From contig SUZN01000004.1 in assembly GCA_015059905.1 (NCBI GenBank), positions 62,001 through 126,000 on the forward strand: a stretch of DNA of 64,000 bases, read 5' to 3'. The position numbers and the translations under genes were made by a program. Source of the DNA: Rikenellaceae bacterium. Lineage in GTDB: Bacteria > Bacteroidota > Bacteroidia > Bacteroidales > Rikenellaceae. The notes beneath the pieces were generated by a model. That model made no database searches, was not told the origin of the DNA, and was given only the letters and a program-made list of their open reading frames with translations. Below, one piece after another: positions 23,425-34,002 of this stretch; position 1 is the first letter of the stretch; every line of letters begins with the position of its first letter.

Positions 23425-26172
23425 ATGGCAGAAGATAAAGATATAATGAATGAGATTGAGGCTGAAGAGGTAATCGAGCAGCCTATGGATTGTGAGCCTA
23501 TGGAGGTGGCGCAGGGCAAGTATTCGCGCCTGTTCAGCGACTCGGGTAATCTGCGTAAGCTGACGGGAATGTACCAGAATTGGTTTCTCGACTACGCTTC
23601 GTATGTTATTCTGGAGCGTGCTGTGCCCCACGTTGAGGATGGATTGAAGCCTGTGCAGCGTCGTATTCTTCACGCGATGAAGTGCTGTGACGATGGTCGC
23701 TACAATAAGGTCGCTAATATCGTGGGTCAGGCGATGCAGTATCACCCTCACGGTGATGCCTCTATCAAGGATGCGTTGGTGCAGCTGGGTCAGAAGGACC
23801 TTCTGATTGATTGTCAGGGTAACTGGGGTAATATCCTCACGGGTGACGAGGCTGCCGCAGCCCGATACATCGAGGCTCGTCTGTCGAAGTTCGCGCTGGA
23901 TGTGGTGTTCAATAAGAAGACTACCGAATGGATGCGCTCTTACGATGGTCGTAACGAAGAGCCTGTGACCTTGCCAATCAAGTTCCCATTGCTGTTGGCG
24001 CAGGGAACGGAGGGTATTGCCGTAGGTCTGGCTTCGAAGATTTTGCCTCACAACTTCAACGAGCTTATCTCGGCTTGTATCGCTCATCTCAAGGGTGAGG
24101 ATTTTATGCTCCTGCCAGACTTCCCTACGGGAGGTTTGATGGATGCGAGCCGATATAACGACGGTCTGCGTGGTGGCGCTGTGAAGGTGCGCGCCCGCAT
24201 CTCGAAGGTCGATAAGCGCACGCTGGTCATCACCGAGATACCATACTCAACCACTTCGGAGTCTATCAAGGAGTCTATCCTGAAGGCTATTGAGAAGAGT
24301 AAGATTAAGGTCAAGAAGGTGGATGACCTTACTGCCGACAAGGTAGAGATTGTTGTTCACGTGGCAAATGATGAGTCATCCGATAAGACCATCGATGCGC
24401 TCTATGCCTTCACTTCGTGTGAGGTCTCTATCTCGCCAAATGCCTGCGTGATTATGGACGAGAAGCCCTGCTTTATGGGTGTGAAGGATATCCTTCGCCG
24501 TTCGGCAGACCATACACGTTCGTTGCTCGGCCTGGAGCTTCAGATTAAGCTCGGCGAGCTCAATGAGGCTTGGCACGCAGCATCATTGGAGCGTATCTTT
24601 ATCGAGAACAAGCTCTATCAGTTGATTGAGGGCTGTCGCACGCGTGAGGCTGCTTATGAGGCTGTGGATAAGGGCTTGGAGCCATTCAAGAAGAAGCTGC
24701 GTCGCGAGGTTACGTTGGAGGATGTTCAGCGCCTGACAGAATTGAAGTTCATCCGTATCTCGCGCTATGATACCGACAAGGCTGATAACGAGATAAAGAA
24801 GATAGAGGAGGATATCAAGGCTACACAGTACGAGCTTGACCACCTTACAGATTACACCATTGCCTACTATGAGCGCATACGCGAGAAGTATGGCAAGGGT
24901 CGTGAGCGAAAGACCGAGATTCGTGAGTTTGATGTGATTGAGGCTACGAAGGTGGCTGTGACAAATGCCAAGCTCTATGTTGATAGGGCGGAGGGCTTCT
25001 TTGGTATTGGCAAGAGTATGAAGGATGCCGAGTTTGTTTGCGATTGTAGCGATATTGACGACGTGATTGTAATTTTGAAGGATGGTCGCTACGTCATCAA
25101 GAAGGTGGCGGATAAGGATTTCTTCGATAAGAATATCTATTACATTGGCGTCTTTAAGCGTAATGACGAGCGCACGATTTACAACATCCTCTACCGTGAT
25201 GGACGCGGTGGCGCGATTATGATGAAGCGTTGCGCCATCAAGAGCATTACACGCGACAAGGTTTACGACCTGACAAAGGGTACACCAAAGAGCGAGCTGC
25301 TATATATGTCGGTTAATCCAAATGGTGAGGCCGAGGTGCTGAAGATTTATTTCCGCCCACGTCCACGCTTGAAGAAGGTTATCACCGACCTTGACTTCTC
25401 GACCATCGCTATCAAGGGTCGAAGTGCTGCGGGTAACCTCTTCTCACGTTACAGCATCCACAAGATTGTCCTCAAGGAGAAGGGTACATCTACTCTGGGT
25501 GGTCAGGATATCTGGTTTGACGAGGATGTACGCCGCCTAAATACCGACGGTCGAGGCGTGCTGCTTGGCGAGTTCAAGGGCGATGATAAGCTGGTAGTGT
25601 GGACATCGAAGCACCAATACTACATCACGGGCTTTGGTGTGGAGCAACACTTCCCCGATGAGACCATTAAGGTGGAGCGTTATGTTGCGGGCAAGGTATA
25701 TAGCTTGTGCTATTTCGACCGTGAGCAGAACTACTACTATATCAAACGCTTCCAGCTGGAGCCAACCGAGAAGATGCTTTCGTTCCTGGAGGATGAGGGC
25801 ACTGCTGATTTCGTTTGCATCACAGGCGTGGCGGGCGCTACGCTGGAGATAACGTTCAAGGGCGCACACGCAACACGTCCCGCCGAGCAGATTGATGTCG
25901 ATAGCTTCATTGGCGTAAAGAGCCACCGTGCAAAGGGTAAGCGAATAACCACTTACGACGTTGATACGCTGCGTTTTATCGAGCCAGAGTTGCCCGAGGA
26001 GCCCGAGGTAGATGATGCTGCGGACGAGGCGACAGAGGTAGATATGGAGGCTCTTGACAATATGTCGGTAGAGGCTGATGAGATTACGACAGTGGAGTCA
26101 GATGTTGTCTCAATGGGTGCAACCGAGGATGATGTTGTGGTGATAAATCCCGAGCAGTTAAACCTCTTTTAA
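23425..26172 (+). CDS. parC: DNA topoisomerase IV subunit A (ParC)
   Basis: A 915-residue DNA-cleaving subunit. An acidic N-terminal extension precedes the winged helix (YASYVILERAVPHVEDGLKP). The helix with YHPHGDASIKDALVQLGQ is the quinolone-determining region and Y148 (AARYIEA) is the catalytic tyrosine. A long coiled-coil (residues of about 400-480) and the C-terminal beta-pinwheel follow, and the end is strongly acidic (DDAADEATEVDMEALDN). It is longer than enterobacterial ParC (about 750 residues), as in other Bacteroidota. It is co-transcribed with parE, and aroK follows after 7 bases. Confidence 0.92.
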   Translation: MAEDKDIMNEIEAEEVIEQPMDCEPMEVAQGKYSRLFSDSGNLRKLTGMYQNWFLDYASYVILERAVPHVEDGLKPVQRRILHAMKCCDDGRYNKVANIVGQAMQYHPHGDASIKDALVQLGQKDLLIDCQGNWGNILTGDEAAAARYIEARLSKFALDVVFNKKTTEWMRSYDGRNEEPVTLPIKFPLLLAQGTEGIAVGLASKILPHNFNELISACIAHLKGEDFMLLPDFPTGGLMDASRYNDGLRGGAVKVRARISKVDKRTLVITEIPYSTTSESIKESILKAIEKSKIKVKKVDDLTADKVEIVVHVANDESSDKTIDALYAFTSCEVSISPNACVIMDEKPCFMGVKDILRRSADHTRSLLGLELQIKLGELNEAWHAASLERIFIENKLYQLIEGCRTREAAYEAVDKGLEPFKKKLRREVTLEDVQRLTELKFIRISRYDTDKADNEIKKIEEDIKATQYELDHLTDYTIAYYERIREKYGKGRERKTEIREFDVIEATKVAVTNAKLYVDRAEGFFGIGKSMKDAEFVCDCSDIDDVIVILKDGRYVIKKVADKDFFDKNIYYIGVFKRNDERTIYNILYRDGRGGAIMMKRCAIKSITRDKVYDLTKGTPKSELLYMSVNPNGEAEVLKIYFRPRPRLKKVITDLDFSTIAIKGRSAAGNLFSRYSIHKIVLKEKGTSTLGGQDIWFDEDVRRLNTDGRGVLLGEFKGDDKLVVWTSKHQYYITGFGVEQHFPDETIKVERYVAGKVYSLCYFDREQNYYYIKRFQLEPTEKMLSFLEDEGTADFVCITGVAGATLEITFKGAHATRPAEQIDVDSFIGVKSHRAKGKRITTYDVDTLRFIEPELPEEPEVDDAADEATEVDMEALDNMSVEADEITTVESDVVSMGATEDDVVVINPEQLNLF

Positions 26173-26179
26173 TTAGGCG

Positions 26180-26695
26180 ATGAAACTCTTTCTGGTTGGA
26201 TATATGGGTTGCGGCAAAAGCTCACTCGGACGCAAGATTGCCAGGCGTGCCGAGATGCGTTTTGTCGATATGGACTCTGTGATTGAGGAGCGTGAGGGCG
26301 CATCGGTGAGCGATATTTTCCGCTACGAGGGCGAGGAGTATTTTCGTGGCAAGGAGCGCGAATTGATTGAGGAGGTGGCTTTGTCGGTGGATGATGTTGT
26401 TGTCTCTACGGGTGGCGGCGTGCCTACGTGGCAGGATAATATGTCGCGTATGAATGAGATTGGCGTGGTGGTGTATCTGCGTCGCACAGCGGAGCGAATA
26501 GCCTCTCGCTTGAGTCCTCACGGCAGACAGAAACGTCCCAAGTTGCGTGGTCTGAATGATGAGGAACTGGTTCGGTTTATGCGCGAAAATATGGCGGAGC
26601 GAGAGCCTTTTTACTCGCAGGCGCGATACTGCATAGATTGTGATAATCTCAGCGATGAGGAGCTGATAGAGAAGATTGTATCAATATTGAAATAA
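26180..26695 (+). CDS. aroK: Shikimate kinase
   Basis: A 171-residue kinase that phosphorylates shikimate in chorismate synthesis. The P-loop GYMGCGKSSLGRKIA, the shikimate-binding DMDSVIEEREG, the STGGGVPT motif and the lid arginines (SPHGRQKRPKLRGL) are all present. Length is typical. It starts 7 bases after parC and stops one base before murI, so it is an internal operon gene and probably translationally coupled. Confidence 0.95.
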   Translation: MKLFLVGYMGCGKSSLGRKIARRAEMRFVDMDSVIEEREGASVSDIFRYEGEEYFRGKERELIEEVALSVDDVVVSTGGGVPTWQDNMSRMNEIGVVVYLRRTAERIASRLSPHGRQKRPKLRGLNDEELVRFMRENMAEREPFYSQARYCIDCDNLSDEELIEKIVSILK

Positions 26696-26696
26696 G

Positions 26697-27467
26697 ATGG
26701 ATAATCGTCCCATAGGTGTGTATGATTCGGGTTTTGGCGGTTTGTCGGTGTGGCGTGAGCTATACAGAGCACTGCCCGAGGAGTCGTTGATATATCTGGG
26801 TGACGGTAAAAATTGCCCCTATGGCTCACTCTCCGAGGAGCGTATCCGTGAGCTTGCCGAGAAGGCGGTGGGGGAGCTCATTGAGCGTGGTTGCAAGATG
26901 GTTGTTGTGGCGTGCAACACGGCTACGGCGGCGGCTATCAACCACCTGCGCGAGAAGTTCAGCTTTTTGCCTATTGTGGGTCTTGAGCCTGCGGTGAAGC
27001 CCGCCTGTCAACTATCTCGCAGTGGGCGTGTGGCGGTGCTGGCGACAGAGCGTAGCTTGCAGAGTGAGAAGTTGCGGATGGCGGTGGAGCGTTATGCTAC
27101 TGATGTAGAGGTTATAAAGGCTGTCGGGCGAGGTTTTGTCGAGGCTGTTGAGCAATGCGAGGAGCAGAGTGAGGCAACCGAGAAGATGGTCAGCGAGGTC
27201 GTTGAGCCGCTTATCGAGCAGGGCGCCGATGTGATTGTTTTGGGGTGTACGCATTACCCCTTTCTGAAGGGCGTCTTAAGGCGTGTCGTTGGCTCGCGCG
27301 ATGTGCGGATTATAGACTCTGGTGAGGCTGTTGAGAAGCGTGTTGAGAGTCTGCTGGATAGATACTCCTTGCGAGCTGACGAGGAGAATGAAGCAAAGTA
27401 TGAATTTTTAACCTATGCCGACGAGGAGTACCGCGAGAGGTTGCGTCGCAAGGCATTTGATAAGTAA
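26697..27467 (+). CDS. murI: Glutamate racemase
   Basis: A 256-residue racemase making D-glutamate for peptidoglycan. The two catalytic cysteines are C73 (VACNTATA) and C184 (LGCTHYPF). The N-terminal IGVYDSGFGGLSVWREL and YLGDGKNCPYG segments are family hallmarks. It sits between aroK (1-base gap) and ftsK (15-base gap), linking wall precursor synthesis to chromosome segregation genes in one transcript. Confidence 0.95.
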   Translation: MDNRPIGVYDSGFGGLSVWRELYRALPEESLIYLGDGKNCPYGSLSEERIRELAEKAVGELIERGCKMVVVACNTATAAAINHLREKFSFLPIVGLEPAVKPACQLSRSGRVAVLATERSLQSEKLRMAVERYATDVEVIKAVGRGFVEAVEQCEEQSEATEKMVSEVVEPLIEQGADVIVLGCTHYPFLKGVLRRVVGSRDVRIIDSGEAVEKRVESLLDRYSLRADEENEAKYEFLTYADEEYRERLRRKAFDK

Positions 27468-27482
27468 CAGGAATATTTAGAT

Positions 27483-30365
27483 ATGGCACAGAACGTAAAG
27501 AAAAAGACCAAGAAGGGGGCGCAGCAGCCCGTAGCGGCATCCAGTGATAATTTGCTCTGGATGTCGGGTTTCGTGTTGCTGGCAATAGGTGTGTTTGCTA
27601 CCGTGTCGGTGGTGTCGCACCTGCTGAATTGGTCGTCAGATATATCAGCACTGAATAACGATGCTTCGCTTACGGGCGAGGTTATTCCGTTTGAGAATAT
27701 ATGTAGTGGTGCGGGTGCTCGCGTTGGTTATTGGATTGTCGATTGCGCTTTTGGCGTGTTCGGTGTGATTATTCCTATCGTGCTGACACTTATTGGCTGG
27801 CGCATCTTCCGCAAGCAACGTCTCAACCTCAACCACTTTGCATTGAGTGCGGCGCTGGTGCTCATTATGGGCTCGCTCACTATGGGATTGGTTGATTGCA
27901 AGACCGATTTTGCTCACGACCTGGGTGGTGCTTTGGGTGTAGCGTGTGCGACAGATTTGTCCGATGCGATAGGCGCTGGAGTTATACTTGTGTTGCTGGT
28001 GGGTTGGATATTGACAGGTGTCTTTATCAATCACAACTTTATTCGCACGGTCAATAATGCAAGTGATAAGATGGTAAATAAGAGCGAGCAGATATTCGCT
28101 GGTGTGAAGGATTTTGTCACTGCGCGCAAGCCAGAGGAAGAGACAGATGAAGTGGAGGAACAAACGCCTGTTGTTGAGCAGCTTCCACCTTCACCTGCAT
28201 TGGTTGCAGAGCCTGAGCCAGTTGCAAATACAGGTGAGGGGTATGTTATCCCACGACCTGCGCCAGAGCCTGTGGTGGAGCCTCAATATGAGATGGAGGT
28301 TATCTCTCGCGAGCCAAAACCAGAGTCACAGCAGGAGCAGGGCAGACCGATGACAATGAATGAGTATCTGGCGGCAAAGCGTGCTGCCGAGTTGGGTGAG
28401 CCCTCTTTGCAGAGCGACTTTGGTCAGGATGACGGTTTTGTGGTTATTCCCAAGAATGCAGAGCCCGAAGCAGAGTCTGTTGCAGAGCAGACTGTTGCGG
28501 AGCAAGATGATGACGGCTTTACTGTGATACCTAACCCTGGAGTTAAGCAGAATAAGATAAATGTAGGTCTGTTGTTGCAGGATGAGCAGAAGCAGGAGTC
28601 GGTTACGGTTGATGATGAGGATGACGATTTCACAGTTGTAAGACGTGATGAGCAGCCCGTAGCGCCACAGCCGCAGCAGCCAGCCGTTGAGCAGGAGGAT
28701 GAGGATGGTTTTATCGTAACGCGCAAGCCCGACCCAGCACCAGCCCCTGCCGCGAAATCTATCGTAGGCGAGGATGAGCGTGTTGTTGTGACCGTTCACG
28801 AGAATAAGGTTAAGACACTCGACGAGGATGAGATTGTGAACGAGCTATACGACCCATTGCGTGATTTGGAGTTCTACAAGAAGCCCTATGTCTCACTGCT
28901 CGAGGATTATAAGTCGCCCAACAAGGTGAGCAGTGCCGAGATTTACGATAACAAGTGCCGTATTCAGGAGACTCTGAAATATTTTGGTATTCCTATCGTT
29001 GATATTGATGCAACGGTGGGTCCTACCGTTACGCTATATGAGATTAAGCAGGCACAGGGTGTGAAGATTTCGAAGATTCAGAGCCTTGAGAAGGATATCG
29101 CCCAGAGTCTGCGCGCACAGGGTATTCGTATCATTGCCCCAATCCCTGGCAAGGGTACTATCGGTATTGAGGTGCCTAACCGCGATAAGCAGATTGTGTC
29201 GATGTACTCTTCTATCTGCTCCGAGGAGTTCCAACACGCCAAGATGGAGCTGCCTGTTGTGATTGGTCGCACCATTCAGAATGAAAATCTCACGTTCGAT
29301 TTGGCGAAGTTGCCACACTTGTTGGTGGCGGGTGCTACGGGTCAGGGTAAGTCGGTCGGTCTGAATGCAATTATCACCTCGCTGCTCTACACCAAGCACC
29401 CTGCACAGCTTAAGTTCGTGATGATTGACCCCAAGATGGTGGAGTTCTCGGTTTATAACAAGCTTGAGCGTCACTTCCTTGCCAAGATGGAGTCTGACGA
29501 GGAGTCAATCATTACCGAGCCCAAGAAGGCGGTATGCGTATTGAATTCACTTGTCGAGGAGATGGGTCGTCGTCTGGCGTTGTTGAAGATGGCTACGGCG
29601 CGAAACATTGTGGAGTATAACGAGAAGTTTACTGCACGCCGCCTGAACCCTCAAAAGGGACATCGCTTCCTGCCATATATCGTCGTCATTATCGACGAGT
29701 TTGCCGACCTTATTATGACCGCCAAGGAGGTTGAGGTGCCTGTGATGCGTCTGGCACAGAAGGCACGTGCTGTGGGTATTCACCTTATCGTGGCTACGCA
29801 GCGACCCGATGTGAAGGTCATTACGGGAGGTATCAAAGCAAACTTCCCCGCCCGTATTGCGTTCCGTGTGATGCAGATGATTGACTCGCGCACCATCATC
29901 GACCAGCCTGGCGCAAATCAGCTTATCGGTCGAGGCGATATGCTCTTTTCGAAAGATGGCGAGCTGACGCGAGTGCAGTGCGCTTTGGTCGAGACCAAGG
30001 AGGTGGAGCGATTGGTTGATTTTATTGCGAAGCAGCAAGGTTACACCGAGGCATACCCGCTGCCCGATTTCGATATGGATGCTGGTACGGAGGGTAGTAC
30101 CGACAGCGACGGCGAGAGTGGTGCGCCAGTGAAATACGATGTGTTGTTTGGCGAGGTGGCGCGAGCTGCCGTGACCAACGGAATTATATCTGTATCCTCA
30201 ATTCAGCGTAACTATGAGGTGGGCTTCAACCGTGCGGGACGCATTATGATACAGCTCGAAAAGGCGGGCATTGTAGGTCCTCAAATGGGTGCAAAGCCTC
30301 GCGAGATTAAGTTCTACGACCTGCCATCGCTGGAGGCGAAGTTGCAGTCGCTGGGTGTCTTTTAA
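27483..30365 (+). CDS. ftsK: DNA translocase FtsK
   Basis: A 960-residue septal DNA pump. Four membrane helices lie in the first about 190 residues. The linker (about 200-430) is acidic and contains four imperfect copies of a [DE]DGFxVxP/R motif near residues 316, 344, 381 and 408. The motor has Walker A GATGQGKS (617-624), Walker B YIVVIIDEFADLIM and DQPGANQLIGRGDMLF. The C-terminal gamma winged helix (NGIISVSSIQRNYEVGFNRA) would read polar DNA motifs such as KOPS. It follows murI by 15 bases. Confidence 0.95.
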   Translation: MAQNVKKKTKKGAQQPVAASSDNLLWMSGFVLLAIGVFATVSVVSHLLNWSSDISALNNDASLTGEVIPFENICSGAGARVGYWIVDCAFGVFGVIIPIVLTLIGWRIFRKQRLNLNHFALSAALVLIMGSLTMGLVDCKTDFAHDLGGALGVACATDLSDAIGAGVILVLLVGWILTGVFINHNFIRTVNNASDKMVNKSEQIFAGVKDFVTARKPEEETDEVEEQTPVVEQLPPSPALVAEPEPVANTGEGYVIPRPAPEPVVEPQYEMEVISREPKPESQQEQGRPMTMNEYLAAKRAAELGEPSLQSDFGQDDGFVVIPKNAEPEAESVAEQTVAEQDDDGFTVIPNPGVKQNKINVGLLLQDEQKQESVTVDDEDDDFTVVRRDEQPVAPQPQQPAVEQEDEDGFIVTRKPDPAPAPAAKSIVGEDERVVVTVHENKVKTLDEDEIVNELYDPLRDLEFYKKPYVSLLEDYKSPNKVSSAEIYDNKCRIQETLKYFGIPIVDIDATVGPTVTLYEIKQAQGVKISKIQSLEKDIAQSLRAQGIRIIAPIPGKGTIGIEVPNRDKQIVSMYSSICSEEFQHAKMELPVVIGRTIQNENLTFDLAKLPHLLVAGATGQGKSVGLNAIITSLLYTKHPAQLKFVMIDPKMVEFSVYNKLERHFLAKMESDEESIITEPKKAVCVLNSLVEEMGRRLALLKMATARNIVEYNEKFTARRLNPQKGHRFLPYIVVIIDEFADLIMTAKEVEVPVMRLAQKARAVGIHLIVATQRPDVKVITGGIKANFPARIAFRVMQMIDSRTIIDQPGANQLIGRGDMLFSKDGELTRVQCALVETKEVERLVDFIAKQQGYTEAYPLPDFDMDAGTEGSTDSDGESGAPVKYDVLFGEVARAAVTNGIISVSSIQRNYEVGFNRAGRIMIQLEKAGIVGPQMGAKPREIKFYDLPSLEAKLQSLGVF

Positions 30366-30420
30366 CCCTTTGGCATACTAATTTGCCGCAGTAGAGCGTT
30401 TTATTACTAAACAGAAGATT

Positions 30421-31014
30421 ATGCGTAAGTTTGTAACATTGATAATGGCATTGGCGTTTGTGCTTTCGGTGCGAGCCGAGGGCGAGCAGCAGCTCCTGCG
30501 CCACGTGGCGAAGTATGTCGCTGCGATGGGTAGCTATGATGCCGAGGTGGATGTTACCTCGGGCGATTATAAGGCTTCTGCGCGTTACTCTGTGGCGGGT
30601 GACATTTACCATATTAAAATAGGCGATGCAGAGGTCTTTTCGGATGGAAAGAGCCGCTATGAGATTGACCATAAGCGCAAGGAGATAAGCGCGGATGTGG
30701 TTGATTTGCAGAGTCGTAATATTTTGGACAACCCAACCCGATGCTTTGATTTTGTGGGCGAGGAATACGTTGCCACGAAGGTGACGGAAAAGGACGATGA
30801 GGTGACACTTCGACTGGTCGCTCAAGATGAGGAGCAGGAGGGCGAAATACTGCTCACATTGCAAGTCTCAACGGGCAAGCCTCTCAATATTGCCTATCTG
30901 TTGTATGATGACCGTATTGATGTGGCGATTCGTACCATCAGCCCACGCAAATCCAAAATCCCAACTTTCTCAAAGGGGGATTTCAAGGGCTATGATATGG
31001 TTGATTTTAGATAG
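30421..31014 (+). CDS. LolA-like outer-membrane lipoprotein carrier protein
   Basis: A 197-residue periplasmic protein. The signal peptide is MRKFVTLIMALAFVLSVRAE. The mature part has the LolA/LolB-like half-barrel pattern: alternating beta-strands (YDAEVDVTSGDYKASARYSV, YHIKIGDAEVFSDGKSRYEI) and the ending KGDFKGYDMVDFR. LolA chaperones lipoproteins from inner to outer membrane. Sequence similarity is visible only at the level of pattern, so a related lipid-binding role is possible. It is 55 bases after ftsK, in the same direction. Confidence 0.78.
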   Translation: MRKFVTLIMALAFVLSVRAEGEQQLLRHVAKYVAAMGSYDAEVDVTSGDYKASARYSVAGDIYHIKIGDAEVFSDGKSRYEIDHKRKEISADVVDLQSRNILDNPTRCFDFVGEEYVATKVTEKDDEVTLRLVAQDEEQEGEILLTLQVSTGKPLNIAYLLYDDRIDVAIRTISPRKSKIPTFSKGDFKGYDMVDFR

Positions 31015-31015
31015 A

Positions 31016-31120
31016 GAAATCGCCTGCTAAGGGGTTCCTGCGCTACATTCGTACTCGAAATTATCAGTTACGTCGAGCGTACTCTGCCTTTTTAGGCTTC
31101 GCAGTCTTGAAAAACACTCT
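31016..31120 (+). repeat. Repeat family A copy 3 (degenerate)
   Basis: Aligned with copy 5 it keeps CTGCGCTAC, GTACTCGAAAT, ATCAGTTACG, GTACTCTGCCTTTT and the later CGCAGTCTTGAAA. The central stem is decayed. It starts directly after the LolA-like stop. Confidence 0.65.
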
Positions 31121-31326
31121 TTGTACGATTTCTTTGTAATTTCGACCAAATGCTTTTCTTGCAAAACACTCCCTGATTTGCTTTTCAACTCCGACACCCT
31201 GTCGGGGAAAATATTTTTTGCGCTTAAATCGCCCGAAAATGGGCAAAAATGGGATATAATAGAGAATTATTCTTAATATAAGGTGTAAAAGAGCCCCTAA
31301 AAATTGCTTATTTTAGAAAATATTAC
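31121..31326. other. Intergenic region before gyrA
   Basis: No gene is supported here. It holds the tail of the degenerate family A copy, a likely terminator (31191-31218) and AT-rich DNA leading to the gyrA promoter. Confidence 0.5.
31191..31218 (+). terminator. Probable terminator after the LolA-like gene
   Basis: The short stem CCGACA-ccc-TGTCGG is followed after a few bases by ATATTTTTTG. It lies 177 bases after the gene. Confidence 0.5.
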
Positions 31327-31334
31327 TACTTTTG
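31327..31334 (+). promoter_or_regulatory. -7 box of gyrA
   Basis: TACTTTTG lies 49 bases before the ATG at 31384. Confidence 0.6.
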
Positions 31335-31383
31335 CTTATTAAAAGAAGTGCGCGAAAGCGCTAATTTTAGGAAAAGAAGAAAT

Positions 31384-33960
31384 ATGTTGAACGAAGAAGA
31401 AAAGAAAGACGAGTTGGTGGGTAAAATCATCCCCATTAATATCGAGGAGGAGATGAAAACCGCTTATATCAACTACTCGATGTCGGTTATCGTATCGCGT
31501 GCGTTGCCTGATGTGCGTGACGGTTTGAAGCCCGTGCATCGACGTATCTTGTTTGATATGAGCCACGAGCTTAATCTCTATTCGGATAAGCCTACGAGAA
31601 AGTCAGCCCGTATTGTCGGTGACGTACTCGGTAAATTCCACCCACACGGCGATAGCTCTGTATATGAGGCTATGGTACGTATGGCGCAGGAGTGGGCAAT
31701 GCGTTATCCTTTGGTAGAGGGTCAGGGTAACTTCGGTTCGATGGATGGCGATAAGGCTGCGGCGATGCGTTATACCGAGGCACGTATGCAGAAGATTACC
31801 GACGAGGTGATGGCCGATATCGACAAGGATACCATCGACTGGACAAAGAACTTTGATGATACCATTGACGAGCCAACGGTATTGCCAACCAAGATTCCAT
31901 TGCTTTTGGTTAATGGCGCAAGTGGTATCGCTGTGGGTATGGCTACAAATATGGCTCCACACAACCTGGGCGAGGTGGTGGATGCGTGCTGCGCATATAT
32001 CGACAATCCAGAGTGCGAGTGCGAGGAGCTGCTGAAGTATGTCAAGGGTCCCGACTTCCCTACGGGAGCATTGATTTACGGTTATGAGGGCGCCAAGCAG
32101 GCACTCCTTACAGGTCGTGGCCGCGTGATTATGCGTGCCCGCACCGAGATTGAAACAACTCCATCGGGTCGTGAGTGCATCGTCGTTACCGAGATTCCTT
32201 ATATGGTCAATAAGGCGGAGATGATCAAAAAGATTGGTCAGATGGTAAACGAGAAGAAGCTGGATGGTATATCATACATCAACGATGAGAGTGACCGTAA
32301 GGGTTTGCGTGTCGTTATCTTCGTGAAGAAGGATGCTTCGGCTAACGTGGTGCTCAACACACTGTTCAAGAATACCGAATTGCAGACATCGTTTGCTGTG
32401 AACAATATTGCGCTGGTGAATGGTCGCCCAATGTTGCTTAACCTGAAGGATATGATTAAGCACTTTGTTGAGCATCGCCACGATGTCGTTGTTCGCCGTA
32501 CACGCTTCGACTTGAAGAAGGCGCAGGACCGTATGCACATTGTGCAGGGCTTGCTCATCGCGCAGGACAACATCGACGAGGTGGTACACATCATCCGTTC
32601 TTCAAAGAGCGTTGATATCGCCAAGCAGACCTTGCAGGAGCGCTTCGGCTTGAGTGAGATTCAGTCAGCAGCGATTGTTGAGATGCGTCTGCGTCAGCTC
32701 ACAGGCTTGGAGCGTGAGAAGCTCGAGGCAGAGCGCGCGGAGCTTGAGCGTCAGATCAACTACTATCAGGATGTGTTGGCAAGCGTTGATATGCAGATGC
32801 AGATTATTAAGGACGAGTTGCAGGAGATTAAGCAGAAGTATGGCGACGAGCGTCGTTCGGAGATTGTTTACTCTTCGGAGGAGTTCAATCCAGAGGACTT
32901 CTACGCCGATGATGATATGGTTATCACCATCTCTCATATGGGTTACATCAAGCGTACTCCACTTGCCGAGTACCGCACACAGAACCGAGGCGGTGTAGGT
33001 GTAAAGGGTAGTGCTACACGCGACGAGGATTTCATTGAGCACATCTATGTGGCTTCGATGCACAATACGATGATATTCTTCACCGAGAAGGGTCGTTGTT
33101 ACTGGCTCAAGGTATATGACATCCCAGAGGGCGCACGCTCATCGAAGGGACGTGCTATCCAGAACATCATCCAGATTGAGCCTGACGATACTGTTCGCGC
33201 TTACATCAATACCAAGAACCTGGGCGATGAGGAGTATATCAACAACAACTACATCGTTATGTGTACCCGCGAGGGTGTTGTTAAGAAGACTCGCTTGAAG
33301 GAGTACTCTCGTCCACGTCAGAATGGTGTGAATGCCATCGTTATCCGCGAGGGTGACCAGCTTCTGGAGGCGAAGATTACCAGCGGTAGTGCCGAGATTA
33401 TGATTGCGGCACGTGGTGGTAAGGCTATCCGCTTCAACGAGGAGAAGGTTCGTCCTATCGGTCGTACAGGTCAGGGTGTTCGTGGTATCGAGCTTGACGA
33501 GGGCGATGAGGTAATCGGAATGATTTGCATCGAGCCAGACGCAAAGAAGGATGTGCTGGTACTCTCTGAGAATGGCTACGGTAAGCGTACCGACCTTGAC
33601 GAGTATCGCGTAACAAACCGAGGCGGTAAGGGTGTCAAGACTATCAACATCACCGAGAAGACAGGTGATTTGGTCTCTATCCAGGCTGTGACTGACGATA
33701 ACGACTTGATGATTATCAACCGTTCGGGCGTTACAATCCGTACCAAGGTTGACCAGATTCGCTTGGCGGGTCGTGCAACGCAGGGTGTGAAGATTATCAA
33801 CTTGCGTGAGGGCGATGTTATTGCTTCGGTGATGGCAGTGCCTGTGAGCGAGGATGAGGAGAGCGCAGCGGATGTAATTGCTGTAGAGGGCGCAGAGGGC
33901 GTTGAGAACGCACCTGAGGCTGAAGTAGCTGCGGAGGCTCCTATTGAGACAAACGAATAG
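31384..33960 (+). CDS. gyrA: DNA gyrase subunit A
   Basis: An 858-residue DNA-cleaving subunit of gyrase. The quinolone-determining helix [17 protein letters not shown] has S91 and E95 at the places of E. coli S83 and D87, so a resistance change is not seen there. Y130 (AMRYTEARM) is the catalytic tyrosine. The coiled-coil gate follows, then a C-terminal pinwheel containing the GyrA-box-like [10 protein letters not shown] and a second, [10 protein letters not shown]. The GyrA box separates it from ParC. I chose the ATG at 31384 ([20 protein letters not shown]); a GTG 12 codons earlier would add a basic stretch. The TPR gene follows after 42 bases. Confidence 0.95.
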   Translation: MLNEEEKKDELVGKIIPINIEEEMKTAYINYSMSVIVSRALPDVRDGLKPVHRRILFDMSHELNLYSDKPTRKSARIVGDVLGKFHPHGDSSVYEAMVRMAQEWAMRYPLVEGQGNFGSMDGDKAAAMRYTEARMQKITDEVMADIDKDTIDWTKNFDDTIDEPTVLPTKIPLLLVNGASGIAVGMATNMAPHNLGEVVDACCAYIDNPECECEELLKYVKGPDFPTGALIYGYEGAKQALLTGRGRVIMRARTEIETTPSGRECIVVTEIPYMVNKAEMIKKIGQMVNEKKLDGISYINDESDRKGLRVVIFVKKDASANVVLNTLFKNTELQTSFAVNNIALVNGRPMLLNLKDMIKHFVEHRHDVVVRRTRFDLKKAQDRMHIVQGLLIAQDNIDEVVHIIRSSKSVDIAKQTLQERFGLSEIQSAAIVEMRLRQLTGLEREKLEAERAELERQINYYQDVLASVDMQMQIIKDELQEIKQKYGDERRSEIVYSSEEFNPEDFYADDDMVITISHMGYIKRTPLAEYRTQNRGGVGVKGSATRDEDFIEHIYVASMHNTMIFFTEKGRCYWLKVYDIPEGARSSKGRAIQNIIQIEPDDTVRAYINTKNLGDEEYINNNYIVMCTREGVVKKTRLKEYSRPRQNGVNAIVIREGDQLLEAKITSGSAEIMIAARGGKAIRFNEEKVRPIGRTGQGVRGIELDEGDEVIGMICIEPDAKKDVLVLSENGYGKRTDLDEYRVTNRGGKGVKTINITEKTGDLVSIQAVTDDNDLMIINRSGVTIRTKVDQIRLAGRATQGVKIINLREGDVIASVMAVPVSEDEESAADVIAVEGAEGVENAPEAEVAAEAPIETNE

Positions 33961-34002
33961 ACAATAAATAATAATTAAACGGTTTCATTAAAGATTAATT
34001 CT

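Noticed and set aside
31064..31246. 60-codon minus-strand frame before gyrA
   Set aside because: It lies within the decayed family A repeat and terminator; the reading is better explained as repeat DNA.
31384..33960. Labelling both GyrA-like genes as parC paralogues
   Set aside because: The gene at 31384 has GyrA-box-like [10 protein letters not shown] and stands alone, while the gene at 23425 is paired with parE; gyrA and parC fit best.
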